A stretch of DNA of 25,646 nucleotides from an uncultured Bacilli bacterium. GTDB lineage: Bacteria > Bacillota_I > Bacilli_A > RF39 > UBA660. The DNA is taken from positions 1 through 25,646 of the forward strand of contig CAKOUR010000017.1 of NCBI GenBank assembly GCA_934120635.1, in the 5' to 3' direction. Under the pieces are notes generated by a model that was not told the DNA's origin, ran no database searches, and saw nothing but the letters and a program-made list of their open reading frames with translations. The translations under genes were made by a program, and so were the position numbers. Position 1 is the stretch's first letter. Each line of letters begins with the position of its first letter. This document shows, piece by piece, positions 16,038-24,349 of the stretch.

Positions 16038-18389
16038 CTATTTCCTACTTTCTAATTGCCATTTTAAAGTAAAATAACATATAATTAATATTACAAATGC
16101 CATAATTATGACAATCCTTGTATCTTCCCAAAAATGACTACTTGTAAACGCAAAACAATCTTCTATATCTCTTACAAAACTTGGTTGAAGTTTTTGTATT
16201 TCATTTGGCATAGAATTTAAATCACAACTTATACCAAATAGTTGAATTGCCCATTTATCCAAAATGAAAAATGAAATTTTTTCTAATACCCCGTTTAATT
16301 CTATAAAAGAACCATTTAACACTAATTGAGGAATTAATGTAATTGGTGCTAACATTACAGCATTTGATGTATTTTTTGATAACGTTGATAAAAGTAATCC
16401 TAAACAAGTTGAACTTACTGTAATTAAGAAAAAGGTAAACATCATTTCTAAAGGCCAACTTGTAATTATCCCGTTATCCGGAACAAAACCAAATGCTGCC
16501 ATAAAAACTGTTATAAATAAAAAAGATTGAATTGCACAAATAATAACTTGTACTACTAATTTAGAAGCAAAATAAGCACTTAATTTTAAATCAGCCATAT
16601 ATTCTCTTTTTAGTATAGCTTTTTCTTTACATATAACTTGTATAGAATTTAATGTTCCTAGCCATATTGCAGCAATTGTCATAGAAAATAGCATCATCTT
16701 TGTTGTTTCATATCCTTCAAACATATCATCTGGTGCAACTATTGCAAACATATAAGCAATAAAAGGAGATTGCAATAACAATAATAATAACATTTGCTTA
16801 TCATTAACTATTGTTTTTATATATCTTTTTGACAAAGTTATAAACTGTTTAAAAAAGGAACGTTTATTTTTATTATTTTTATAAAATTTTGATACAATCT
16901 GATTAGAACTTTTTTTAAAAGTGTTAATAGAATTAAATTTATTATACCAAGAATCTACATCATCATTAATTAAGTTATAGATATCAACAAAATCTGAAAC
17001 ATTAAAAAATTGTAATGTTTCGCTAGGTGTTCCCATAAAGCATAATTTACCGCCTTTACCAAAGAAGCAAATTTTATCACATAAATGCAAATTTAATGTA
17101 TTATGAGTTACTAAAATAATGGTTTTCCCCATTTTAGTCATTTTCTTTAAAATATTCATTAAATTTCTTTCAGTACCTGGATCTAGGCCACTTGTTGGTT
17201 CATCTAAAAAGAATAATTTAGGATCTGCTAAAAGTTCAACAGCAATGCTTGCTCTTTTTCTTTGACCACCAGATAAACTTCTAATCATAACATCTTTTTT
17301 ATCACTTAACTCAACTATTTTTAAAACTTCTTCTATTCTTGCTTCCCTATCTTTAATACTTAAATCATCTGGCATTCTTAAATTTGCAGAATATTTTAAC
17401 ATATCATATAAAGTTAAATCATCAAAAACAATATCTGATTGTGGAACATAGCCAATTATTTTTTTCAAAACCGAATAATTTTTAAATAAATCATTTCCAT
17501 TTATATATACAGAGCCACTTGTTGGCTTTGATACGCCGCTAATACAATTCATAAAAGTTGTTTTTCCTGCTCCTGACCCACCAACAAAGGCAACAAATTC
17601 TCCAGGCTTAATAGACATGCTAACATGAAAAGAAATATCTTTCTTTTTTCCTTTTACACGAACAGTTTTCATTATATCAACTGCTTCAATTTCTACTCCT
17701 CTACTATATAACTGATAATAAATATGACCATTATCAAAAATTAATTTAGCATCAGCGATTAGTATCACATCTCTATTTTTTAAAAGTAATGAATTAGAGA
17801 TTGATTTACCATTTACTAAAATATTATTTGTACTTAAACTTGGAACTAAAATAAAGTTATTATTTTGAACATAAATATTAGCTATATTAAGTGGAACACT
17901 AACATGATTAATTACAATATCAGAACTAGAATTTCTTCCTATTGTAATAGTATCTTTAGATGTCATATCAAATTGTTGCCACTCATTGACATTTTCTCCA
18001 AGAGTTACAATCATAATTACTCCTATTGATAATGGTTCAATAGGATTATCAATTTTTATTGCATCTCCATCTTTTAAAAATGCTTCAATCACTTTATTAT
18101 CATTAACAAAAATTCCATTAACACTTGAATTATCAACAATTTTTACTTTTCCATTAATAATTTCAAAAAAACCATGATTGGGAGAAACTAATAATGAATT
18201 TAAAACAATATCATTGTTAGTTCCTCTGCCAAATAATATTTTCTTCTTTCTAAATTTATTTAAAGAAATATTTCTTATGCTATTTTCTTCTATTAATGTG
18301 ATTGTAAAATTATCATTATTGCTATTTAAATTTTTGTCAGTATTTATATCTAATATACTAGATTCTTGGGATGTATCACTATTATTCAT
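16038..18389 (-). CDS. ABCG-type transporter with two N-terminal FHA domains (Rv1747-like)
   Basis: This 783-residue half-transporter has FHA domain 1 at about 45-125 with Gly54-Arg55, Ser69, His72 and Asn91, the residues that read phosphothreonine. FHA domain 2, at about 140-220, keeps Gly151-Arg152, Ser164 and Asn188 but has Leu167 in place of the conserved His. The ATPase domain (235-465) shows Walker A GGSGAGKT (270-277), signature LSGGQRKR (372-379), Walker B FFLDEPTS (393-400) and switch His429. Six membrane helices follow (about 530-780) in the ABCG order, ATPase before membrane domain. The same architecture is known in Mycobacterium tuberculosis Rv1747, which is phosphorylated by its neighbour PknF. 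Substrate unknown. It starts 30 bases after the hydrolase gene, with an AGGTGAT site, and ends in TAG one base before the kinase-like gene. Confidence 0.92.
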   Translation of the reverse strand: MNNSDTSQESSILDINTDKNLNSNNDNFTITLIEENSIRNISLNKFRKKKILFGRGTNNDIVLNSLLVSPNHGFFEIINGKVKIVDNSSVNGIFVNDNKVIEAFLKDGDAIKIDNPIEPLSIGVIMIVTLGENVNEWQQFDMTSKDTITIGRNSSSDIVINHVSVPLNIANIYVQNNNFILVPSLSTNNILVNGKSISNSLLLKNRDVILIADAKLIFDNGHIYYQLYSRGVEIEAVDIMKTVRVKGKKKDISFHVSMSIKPGEFVAFVGGSGAGKTTFMNCISGVSKPTSGSVYINGNDLFKNYSVLKKIIGYVPQSDIVFDDLTLYDMLKYSANLRMPDDLSIKDREARIEEVLKIVELSDKKDVMIRSLSGGQRKRASIAVELLADPKLFFLDEPTSGLDPGTERNLMNILKKMTKMGKTIILVTHNTLNLHLCDKICFFGKGGKLCFMGTPSETLQFFNVSDFVDIYNLINDDVDSWYNKFNSINTFKKSSNQIVSKFYKNNKNKRSFFKQFITLSKRYIKTIVNDKQMLLLLLLQSPFIAYMFAIVAPDDMFEGYETTKMMLFSMTIAAIWLGTLNSIQVICKEKAILKREYMADLKLSAYFASKLVVQVIICAIQSFLFITVFMAAFGFVPDNGIITSWPLEMMFTFFLITVSSTCLGLLLSTLSKNTSNAVMLAPITLIPQLVLNGSFIELNGVLEKISFFILDKWAIQLFGISCDLNSMPNEIQKLQPSFVRDIEDCFAFTSSHFWEDTRIVIIMAFVILIICYFTLKWQLESRK

Positions 18390-18419
18390 AATATCACCTT
18401 ATGTTAATTATTTATCTTT

Positions 18420-19709
18420 TTATTTGTTATTTTTAAATAAATTACCAAAAAATTTTCCTATAAAACTATCTTTAGAATTATTATTTGAATCATTTTTTGT
18501 ATTCATAGATAAATTTTCTACAAAACTATCTACTTTTTCAGTATATTCCTTCTTATGTTGACCTACAACAATAAATGCATGTGGTGATCCATCTGGTCTG
18601 TAGGTTTCAATTACATTACTATTTTGAATTACAGTATCAGCATTTGTAGGGGGAACTGTTGTATCTCCTGATCCATGAATAACCATAACTTTAATATTTT
18701 TATCTGCTGTTCTATTATTGCCAAAAGCATCTTGATAAAGTTCAAAATTTTCTGTATTTAATCCTGTTTTTATTAAATTACCTGTTAAAACAGTTTTTAT
18801 TAAAGTATTTTTTAAATTATCATTATTCCCATTTAATTTGATGTTTCCTAAACTACCTAAACCGTTATTACTTTTTTTACTTGCACCCCAACTATTAAAT
18901 CCACTTCCATTTCCAAATAGTTCTTTTGAATTATTTGAGATTGTATTTTTGTTTCCACCTAAACTAGGTAACATGGATGTTATAATTCCATTCATTGATG
19001 TATAACCACAATCATCTACAACACCGACTACATTTTTGCTAGATATAGATGGCATTACGCCAACACCTGAAACATTTAAACCACCCATAGTAAGAGTTTG
19101 AATCGTAGTAGCACCTCCAAGTGATATCCCATGAATAAGTATTTTTTCTGGTTTTCTATCTGATGCTATTTCGTTACTACTATTCAAAAAATCTAACCAA
19201 TTCATTACGTCAAGACTTTCTAAAAATCCCATTGCAACGCTACCAGAACTGTTCCCAAATCCTCTTAAATCAATAGCTAAAATATTAATATTGTTATCAA
19301 GATACATTTTTCCAACAGCGGATGCCATTGAATTTGCACTCATCATGTTTCCATGAACTAATAGTGCCCAATTTTTGGTTTTTTTATTAGAATAATAAAT
19401 GTTTGCGTGCAAATTAACACAATAATCTTTATTGCTTTTCCCTGTAGCATTTGCAAAATTACATACATTAGTTGATGATATAGTAACTTCTTTGTCAACT
19501 TTTAATTTACTTCCTCCTGTAATAGAGCCTAGTATTCCTTCAAAAAAAGATTTAATACTTAAGGTATTAATAATAGGAGTTTCAAAATCAGTTTTAATAT
19601 TATTATATGAAGTTTTTCCTAAATTAATAAATATTAAAAAAATAAATATAAAACCTAACACCCCTTTTAAAATAAGACTTTTTTTCATATATTTTTCACT
19701 CTCTTTCAT
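18420..19709 (-). CDS. Membrane-anchored alpha/beta hydrolase
   Basis: A 429-residue protein with an N-terminal signal anchor (about 12-30) and an exported hydrolase domain of the BAAT/BEM46-like type. It shows the oxyanion region LLVHGNMMS (117-124), IDLRGFGNSSG (146-156), the nucleophile elbow GISLGG (194-199, Ser196), acid Asp349 (GSGDTTVPP) and His377 (SPHAF), a complete triad. A Gly/Asn/Ser-rich stretch (about 245-300) replaces a compact cap. Cys83 and Cys97 could form a disulfide. The tail (400-429) is Asn/Lys-rich with a hydrophobic end. It could act on lipids or cell-wall esters, perhaps on material exported by the ABC partner; that is inference. It is first in a three-gene operon (promoter 19751-19780). 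The ATG at 19688 (residue 8) is an equally good start, with GAGAGTG upstream. Confidence 0.83.
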   Translation of the reverse strand: MKESEKYMKKSLILKGVLGFIFIFLIFINLGKTSYNNIKTDFETPIINTLSIKSFFEGILGSITGGSKLKVDKEVTISSTNVCNFANATGKSNKDYCVNLHANIYYSNKKTKNWALLVHGNMMSANSMASAVGKMYLDNNINILAIDLRGFGNSSGSVAMGFLESLDVMNWLDFLNSSNEIASDRKPEKILIHGISLGGATTIQTLTMGGLNVSGVGVMPSISSKNVVGVVDDCGYTSMNGIITSMLPSLGGNKNTISNNSKELFGNGSGFNSWGASKKSNNGLGSLGNIKLNGNNDNLKNTLIKTVLTGNLIKTGLNTENFELYQDAFGNNRTADKNIKVMVIHGSGDTTVPPTNADTVIQNSNVIETYRPDGSPHAFIVVGQHKKEYTEKVDSFVENLSMNTKNDSNNNSKDSFIGKFFGNLFKNNK

Positions 19710-19750
19710 AATAGATACTCTTTTATTAAACTAGTACTACTTTATGTATT

Positions 19751-19780
19751 ATTATAGTTTAATTAATTATATAGTATCAA
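19751..19780 (-). promoter_or_regulatory. Sigma-A-like promoter of the hydrolase/FHA-ABC/kinase operon
   Basis: On the minus strand TTGATA (19780-19775) and TATAAT (19756-19751) with an 18-base spacer, about 40 bases before the start at 19709. It is divergent from the rpsD promoter, about 110 bases away. Confidence 0.6.
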
Positions 19781-19889
19781 ATAAATTTATATAAATGTTT
19801 TAAATTAACATCAAAGTTACAAAAATAAAAATTGTGAATTTTTTAGAATTTTAATAACTTTTAATCTGCTGTTAATTTACTAAAAGTAA

Positions 19890-19918
19890 TTGACTTATCT
19901 TAGAAAAAATTATATAAT
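19890..19918 (+). promoter_or_regulatory. Strong sigma-A promoter of rpsD
   Basis: TTGACT (19890-19895) and TATAAT (19913-19918) with the ideal 17-base spacer. The predicted transcript starts near 19925 and has a leader of about 130 bases. Confidence 0.85.
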
Positions 19919-19924
19919 ACTTAT

Positions 19925-20056
19925 GCATTTGGCAGCAGTATCTTTTTATTGTAATTGTGTTCTATATAAGTAATTTAAGTTGCTGCATAAACGAAAGTAT
20001 CTTGAAAAACACCCTGCAATAGAAAGATACCCCTTTTGCAGAAGGAGGAGAAATAT
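19925..20056 (+). promoter_or_regulatory. rpsD mRNA leader with pseudoknot: S4 autoregulatory element
   Basis: An outer helix pairs GCAGCA (19932-19937) with TGCTGC (19981-19986). Then two interleaved helices form a pseudoknot: GTATCTT (19997-20003) with AAGATAC (20024-20030), and CTGCAA (20014-20019) with TTGCAG (20036-20041). The last strand abuts the AGGAGG ribosome binding site (20043-20048), so protein S4 binding could block translation, as known for rpsD leaders in Firmicutes. A second GTATCTT (19938-19944) could compete for AAGATAC. Confidence 0.8.
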
Positions 20057-20671
20057 ATGGCTAGATATACAGGCCCAAATAACAAACAATCAAGAAGAGT
20101 TGGTTTTTCTGTATTAGAAAGTGGCGTAGAATTTGCTAAAGGAAAGAAAAGAAGTTATGGTCCAGGACAACATGGTGCTGATCGTAAGAGAAAACCTTCT
20201 AACTATTCTGTACAATTAACAGAAAAACAAAAAGTAAGATTCATGTATCAAATTGGTGAAAAACAATTTAAGAGATTAGTTGATGAATCTGGTAAGATGA
20301 AAGGTGTACATGGTGAAAATCTATTATTCCTATTAGAAAGTAGATTAGATAACTTAGTATACCGTGCTGGATTTGCTACTACTAGACGTGGTGCTAGACA
20401 ACTTGTTAATCATGGACATGTTACTGTAAATGGTAAAAAGGTTGATATTCCATCTTATCGTGTTAAGATTGGTGATGTTGTTAGCTTAAAAGAAGATGAC
20501 AAGAACCTAAAAGTTGTTGCTGAGGCCCTTGAGAAAACTACTAAACGTGTTGATTTCGTTTCTTATGATGAAGGAAAGAAAGAACTTACTTTCTTAAGAC
20601 GTCCTGAAAGAAGTGAATTGAACGCTGATATTAATGAAGCTTTGATTGTTGAATTCTATAGTAGAGTATAA
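20057..20671 (+). CDS. rpsD: 30S ribosomal protein S4
   Basis: This 204-residue protein is the normal length for bacterial S4. It starts MARYTGPNNKQSRRVG and contains the conserved KRSYGPGQHG segment and an S4 RNA-binding domain (about 93-155, beginning SRLDNLVYRAGFA). It nucleates 30S assembly on the 5' domain of 16S rRNA and represses its own mRNA. The ATG at 20057 was chosen because it lies eight bases after AGGAGG and matches the family N-terminus; an upstream in-frame TTG at 20036 lies within the leader helix. The zinc-binding cysteines found in some S4 proteins are absent. Monocistronic. Confidence 0.98.
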   Translation: MARYTGPNNKQSRRVGFSVLESGVEFAKGKKRSYGPGQHGADRKRKPSNYSVQLTEKQKVRFMYQIGEKQFKRLVDESGKMKGVHGENLLFLLESRLDNLVYRAGFATTRRGARQLVNHGHVTVNGKKVDIPSYRVKIGDVVSLKEDDKNLKVVAEALEKTTKRVDFVSYDEGKKELTFLRRPERSELNADINEALIVEFYSRV

Positions 20672-20747
20672 TTTATTGCTCTACTTTTTCTTTTGATTAA
20701 AATACTGATATAGATGTTTTTTATAGAGTTAAAATTTTTGTGAATAG

Positions 20748-20783
20748 AAAAAAAGCAGCTCATTTTAAGAGTTGTCTTTTTTT
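20748..20783. terminator. Bidirectional terminator between rpsD and tyrS
   Basis: GCAGCTC (20755-20761) pairs with GAGTTGT (20769-20775), flanked by seven A on the left and seven T on the right, so it works for rpsD (plus) and tyrS (minus). The tyrS stop codon (20765-20767) lies in the loop. Confidence 0.8.
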
Positions 20784-22000
20784 CCAATGTAATAGTTTTT
20801 CTTTCCTCTTTTGATAATAATATAAGTATTATCAAGAAAGTCTTTTTCTTCTAGTAAATAATCTAAGTCAGTATTTTTTTGACCATTTATTTTTATTGCT
20901 CCATTACTGATGAATTCTCTTGCTTCTCTTTTACTTTTTGCTGCTTTTAATTCTAATAATAAGTCTACTAAGTTATTACTTTTTATCATTATGATTTCTT
21001 GGTTAGTAAATATTTCTTGAATATCTTTGCTTGTTAAATTTGTAAATTCTTCTGTAAATAAGACATTGGATAATTCTTTAGCATGAAGATATTCTTCTTC
21101 ACCGTGTAAGTCAGTGATAATTTCTTTTGCTAAAGCTTGGTGGGCTAATCTTTTTTCTGGTTCCTCTTGATTAGATTTTTCTAATTTTTCAATTTCCTCT
21201 TTACTTAAGAAAGTAAATATTTTTAAGTATTTTATAACTAAAGAATCATCTGTATTAATTAAATATTGATATAGTTGATAGCTTGATGTTTTATTTTTAT
21301 CTAACCATAGCGCATTTCCTTCACTTTTTCCAAATTTCTTTCCTGATTTATCTAGAACTAATGGCATTGTAAATCCGTAAGCAACTTTTCCTGTAATTTT
21401 TCTAATTAAATCTATTCCTGTTGTGATATTTCCCCATTGATCTGAACCTTCTGCTTGTAAAATACAATTATAATCTTTGAATAGTCTTAGAAAGTCGTAA
21501 CCTTGAATTAAGGTATAAGAAAATTCTGCATAAGTAATTCCTGTTTCTAATCTTCTTCTAATAATATCTTTATCTAGCATGTAATTTACATTAATGTATT
21601 TGCCTACATCTCTTAAGAAATCTAAGAATTCATAGCCTTTAAACCAATCATAATTGTTTACAATAGTAGCGTTTCCTTCAAATATTTTATCTACTTGAGT
21701 AGAGATTCCTTTTAAATTATTATTTAAAACTTCTTTATCGATAATTTCTCTTTCTGCGGTTGGGCGTGGATCTCCGATTAATCCCGTTGCTCCTCCGACT
21801 AATAGAATTGGATGGTGTCCTGCTTTAGCTAGTCTTTTTGCTGTTACTAAAGAAGAATAATGTCCTAAATGTAGGCTATCTGCTGTTGGATCGGTTCCCC
21901 AATAGAAGGTGATTTTTTCTTCATTTAATTTTTTTTCTATTTCTGGATCACTGATGTCTTTGATAAGTCCTCTCCATTTTAAATCTTCATATAATGTCAT
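20765..22000 (-). CDS. tyrS: Tyrosyl-tRNA synthetase
   Basis: This 411-residue class I synthetase charges tRNA-Tyr. The HIGH motif is HLGH (44-47) after DPTADSL. The tyrosine pocket segment is visible (TYAEFSYTLIQGYDFLRLF, QAEGSDQWGNI). The KMSKS motif is KFGKS (222-226), typical of the TyrS of Gram-positive bacteria. A C-terminal S4-like RNA-binding domain covers about 345-405. The ATG at 22000 has an AGGAGG site (22009-22014) directly after the U tract of the T-box terminator. Transcription starts upstream of a tyrosine-specific T-box (22015-22213) and ends at the shared terminator with rpsD. Confidence 0.98.
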   Translation of the reverse strand: MTLYEDLKWRGLIKDISDPEIEKKLNEEKITFYWGTDPTADSLHLGHYSSLVTAKRLAKAGHHPILLVGGATGLIGDPRPTAEREIIDKEVLNNNLKGISTQVDKIFEGNATIVNNYDWFKGYEFLDFLRDVGKYINVNYMLDKDIIRRRLETGITYAEFSYTLIQGYDFLRLFKDYNCILQAEGSDQWGNITTGIDLIRKITGKVAYGFTMPLVLDKSGKKFGKSEGNALWLDKNKTSSYQLYQYLINTDDSLVIKYLKIFTFLSKEEIEKLEKSNQEEPEKRLAHQALAKEIITDLHGEEEYLHAKELSNVLFTEEFTNLTSKDIQEIFTNQEIIMIKSNNLVDLLLELKAAKSKREAREFISNGAIKINGQKNTDLDYLLEEKDFLDNTYIIIKRGKKNYYIGKKDNS

Positions 22001-22014
22001 TTTTCTTTCCTCCT

Positions 22015-22213
22015 AAAAAAGATGGTACCACCTAAAGGAGTGCAATATGCACGGTACCATCCTTACTTTCTCTCTTTTGATAACGGGATTCCCCGATTAG
22101 CTAAAAATAGGTAATTCAAAAATAGTGTTGTGTTAATTTTCACCTACCATTAACTCTCTTTTTAGCAACTTCTATTTTCTACTGTCATATTTTTAATACT
22201 AATTTTCTTTGGT
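22015..22213 (-). promoter_or_regulatory. T-box riboswitch of tyrS (UAC specifier)
   Basis: The T-box core on the minus strand, AGGATGGTACCGTG (22063-22050), is followed by the terminator pairing GATGGTACC (22061-22053) with GGTACCATC (22029-22021) and six U (22020-22015). In Stem I the lower helix pairs TAAAAATA (22195-22188) with TATTTTTA (22109-22102). The specifier loop has AGTAGA (22183-22178) on its 5' side and GAATTACC on its 3' side, with tyrosine codon TAC at 22113-22111. Uncharged tRNA-Tyr would stabilise the antiterminator. Confidence 0.95.
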
Positions 22214-22219
22214 GAATTT

Positions 22220-22248
22220 ATTATAGCATAGATTGATATTAGAAACAA
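22220..22248 (-). promoter_or_regulatory. Promoter of the tyrS T-box transcript
   Basis: On the minus strand TTGTTT (22248-22243) and TATAAT (22225-22220) with a 17-base spacer, placing the start just before Stem I of the T-box. Confidence 0.7.
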
Positions 22249-22288
22249 TACTTCTAGAGTCTTTTCCTTAATTCTTTAGTTTTCATTA

Positions 22289-23281
22289 CTAGTTTTCTTT
22301 TAGATACTTAATAGCGTCTTGGAAGGTTTTCACTTCTACAATTTTTATTTTGTAGTTTTTTTCTTTTTTTACTTTCATGGCTTCCTTGTAATTGGCACTA
22401 GGTACTAAGATAATATCCATTTTATTTTTTACGGCACCCATAACTTTATATTTTATTCCCCCTATTTCTCCTACATTTCCTTCCATGTCAATTGTTCCTG
22501 TACCAGCGATATTTCTTCCTTTTAAAATATCTTCTCCACTAATGGCACTATAAATACTTAAAGACATCATTAATCCTCCTGATGCTCCACTTTCACTGGA
22601 TTTAAACTTTAGTTTGATTTGGGGATCTGTTTTTAGTGAATAATTTGTTAGAATGACAACTCCTAATTCTTTTTTTCCCTCTTTTTCTTTAATTGTGGAT
22701 TTTACGTTTATTTCTTTTCCCTCTCTTTTTATTTTGAAGTGAATTTGATCATTTTTATTTTTTTTGTTAATTTCCGTTCGAATACTTTCTAGGCTTTCAA
22801 TAGTATGGTTTTCTACTTGTAATATTTCATCCCCTACTTGTAAGTTATTTTCTTCTGTTACACCTACTACAATATATTTCATATTTTTAATTTCAACTTT
22901 TTTGTTTGCTGCTTTATATGCTACATATTTTGCATTATTGATGGAGTTTTCTAACATTACTTTATTTCTTATATTAATTTGTTCAACACTTTCGTTACTA
23001 GATACTTGACTTTCTGTGATACTTTCTAAATCCCAATCTGGTACCACATAAGATAATAAATAGAAAGGAATAGATGCTACATATTCTGTTACATATAACA
23101 TATTTAAACTTCCTTTATAATTTGTTTTTTCTTTATATTCAATTCTATCTTTAATATTTATTGTTCCTCCTGGAGCATTAACATAATATGGTAATTTAAT
23201 ATTAAAAATTGCAATTAATATGATTAATGCAATGATATAAAACTTATCTTCTTTTATTCTTGTTAAAAACTTATCTTTCAT
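22289..23281 (-). CDS. ylbL: YlbL-like membrane-anchored PDZ/Lon-type serine protease
   Basis: This 330-residue protein has an N-terminal signal anchor (about 13-31), the family-typical YYVNAPGG (32-39), a PDZ-like domain (about 130-195) and a C-terminal Lon-type (S16) proteolytic domain (205-330). The catalytic dyad is Ser234 (SGASGGL) and Lys277 (GGIKYK), 43 residues apart as in Lon Ser679/Lys722. No ATPase domain is present. Relatives are Bacillus YlbL and streptococcal SepM, which trims a secreted peptide; the substrate here is unknown. It lies divergent from a ylbJ-like gene, in line with the ylbJ/ylbL neighbourhood in Bacillus. AGGTGA site before the ATG; TAG stop. No terminator is evident before tyrS, so some readthrough is possible. 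Confidence 0.9.
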   Translation of the reverse strand: MKDKFLTRIKEDKFYIIALIILIAIFNIKLPYYVNAPGGTINIKDRIEYKEKTNYKGSLNMLYVTEYVASIPFYLLSYVVPDWDLESITESQVSSNESVEQINIRNKVMLENSINNAKYVAYKAANKKVEIKNMKYIVVGVTEENNLQVGDEILQVENHTIESLESIRTEINKKNKNDQIHFKIKREGKEINVKSTIKEKEGKKELGVVILTNYSLKTDPQIKLKFKSSESGASGGLMMSLSIYSAISGEDILKGRNIAGTGTIDMEGNVGEIGGIKYKVMGAVKNKMDIILVPSANYKEAMKVKKEKNYKIKIVEVKTFQDAIKYLKEN

Positions 23282-23326
23282 CTACGATCACCTTTCTAAT
23301 ATTATCCTTTATACATATACTTTACT

Positions 23327-24259
23327 ATGAAAAAAAATATTTTAAATTTATGTATTATTTTTTCTTTTCTTATTATTTTAGTAGAGGTTTTTGTTCATAA
23401 AATATTGATATCTAATACAATTGCCTATTCTCTTCATTTGTGGGTTACTTCTCTTATTCCTACAATGTTTCCTTTTTTTGTTATTTCCGATATTTTAATT
23501 CAATATCATGTTACTAATTATATTCCTAAAGTAATTAAAAATGCTTTTTGTAAATTGTTTTGTGTTAGTGAGAATGCTGTTTCTATTTTTTTTCTTTCTT
23601 GTATTGGTGGGTTTCCTAGTAATGCTAGGAATACTAGGTGTTATTATGATTTACATCTAATTAGTAGAAAAGAAGCTGAACATATTCTTACTTTTACGCA
23701 TTTTTCTAATCCTATCTTTATTTTATCTACTGTATCAGTGTTTTTTTTACACCAAGAAAGATATGGTGGAATTATTTTATTTAGTCATTTTATGGGGAAT
23801 ATTCTTATTGGATTATTCTTTAGAAAAGATAATATCCCTAGTTCGAATTATACTCTTACCAATGAAAAAAGTCAAAGTTTTAGTTTTTTATTTGTTAAGT
23901 CTATAAAGAATGCTATTGATACTTTGCTATTAATTTTAGGTACTTTAACTTCTTTTTTAATTGTTTCTTCTTTGATTATTCAAGCTTTACATCTTCCGGC
24001 CTATCCTGGTACAATTTTAAAAGGGATATTAGAAATGACAATGGGAATTAAGGAACTTAGTTTACTCCCAATTTCTGCTATTTACAAGATAGTTATTACT
24101 ACTATGTTTCTTTCTTTTGGGGGATTATCTGTACATTTGCAAGTATTGTCTCAAATTGCTGATACGGATATTTCCTATTTACCATTCTTTTTTGCCAGAA
24201 TTATTCATGCTTTATTATCTGGATTGATTGTTTATTTTTTATATTTATTATTCTTTTAA
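23327..24259 (+). CDS. ylbJ: YlbJ-like integral membrane protein (nucleoside-recognition/Gate family)
   Basis: This 310-residue protein has about seven or eight hydrophobic helices. Conserved landmarks include SLIPTMFPFFVISDIL (42-57), GGFPSNARN (94-102, matching the family's GYPxGAK-like motif) and THFSNPIFI (124-132). YlbJ is described as a sporulation-linked membrane protein in Bacillus; related proteins are thought to be gates or transporters. The neighbouring ylbL-like gene supports the assignment. No sporulation genes are otherwise evident, so the role here may differ. No Shine-Dalgarno sequence precedes the ATG, and a TATACT box ends five bases before it, so the mRNA may be leaderless. 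The next in-frame ATG lies within the first helix, so the first ATG is kept. Confidence 0.8.
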   Translation: MKKNILNLCIIFSFLIILVEVFVHKILISNTIAYSLHLWVTSLIPTMFPFFVISDILIQYHVTNYIPKVIKNAFCKLFCVSENAVSIFFLSCIGGFPSNARNTRCYYDLHLISRKEAEHILTFTHFSNPIFILSTVSVFFLHQERYGGIILFSHFMGNILIGLFFRKDNIPSSNYTLTNEKSQSFSFLFVKSIKNAIDTLLLILGTLTSFLIVSSLIIQALHLPAYPGTILKGILEMTMGIKELSLLPISAIYKIVITTMFLSFGGLSVHLQVLSQIADTDISYLPFFFARIIHALLSGLIVYFLYLLFF

Positions 24260-24349
24260 ATGAATTTATATTGGAGATATTTTTTCTGATTATACTTATA
24301 TTAAAATACTTCTTAAAAAATTCCTTTTATCTAAATTTATTTACTAATA

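Noticed and set aside
18178..18561. 127-residue plus-strand frame across the hydrolase/FHA-ABC junction
   Set aside because: Runs antisense over two genes with clear domains; Leu/Phe/Ser-rich shadow with no recognisable features.
20036..20056. TTG-initiated extension of rpsD
   Set aside because: These bases form the leader pseudoknot strand and the ribosome binding site; S4 proteins start at MARY.
24260..24349. Possible convergent terminator between the ylbJ-like and beta-lactamase-like genes
   Set aside because: Only a loopless palindrome (TACTAATATTAGTA at 24342-24355) overlapping the stop codon and no convincing stem with a U tract.
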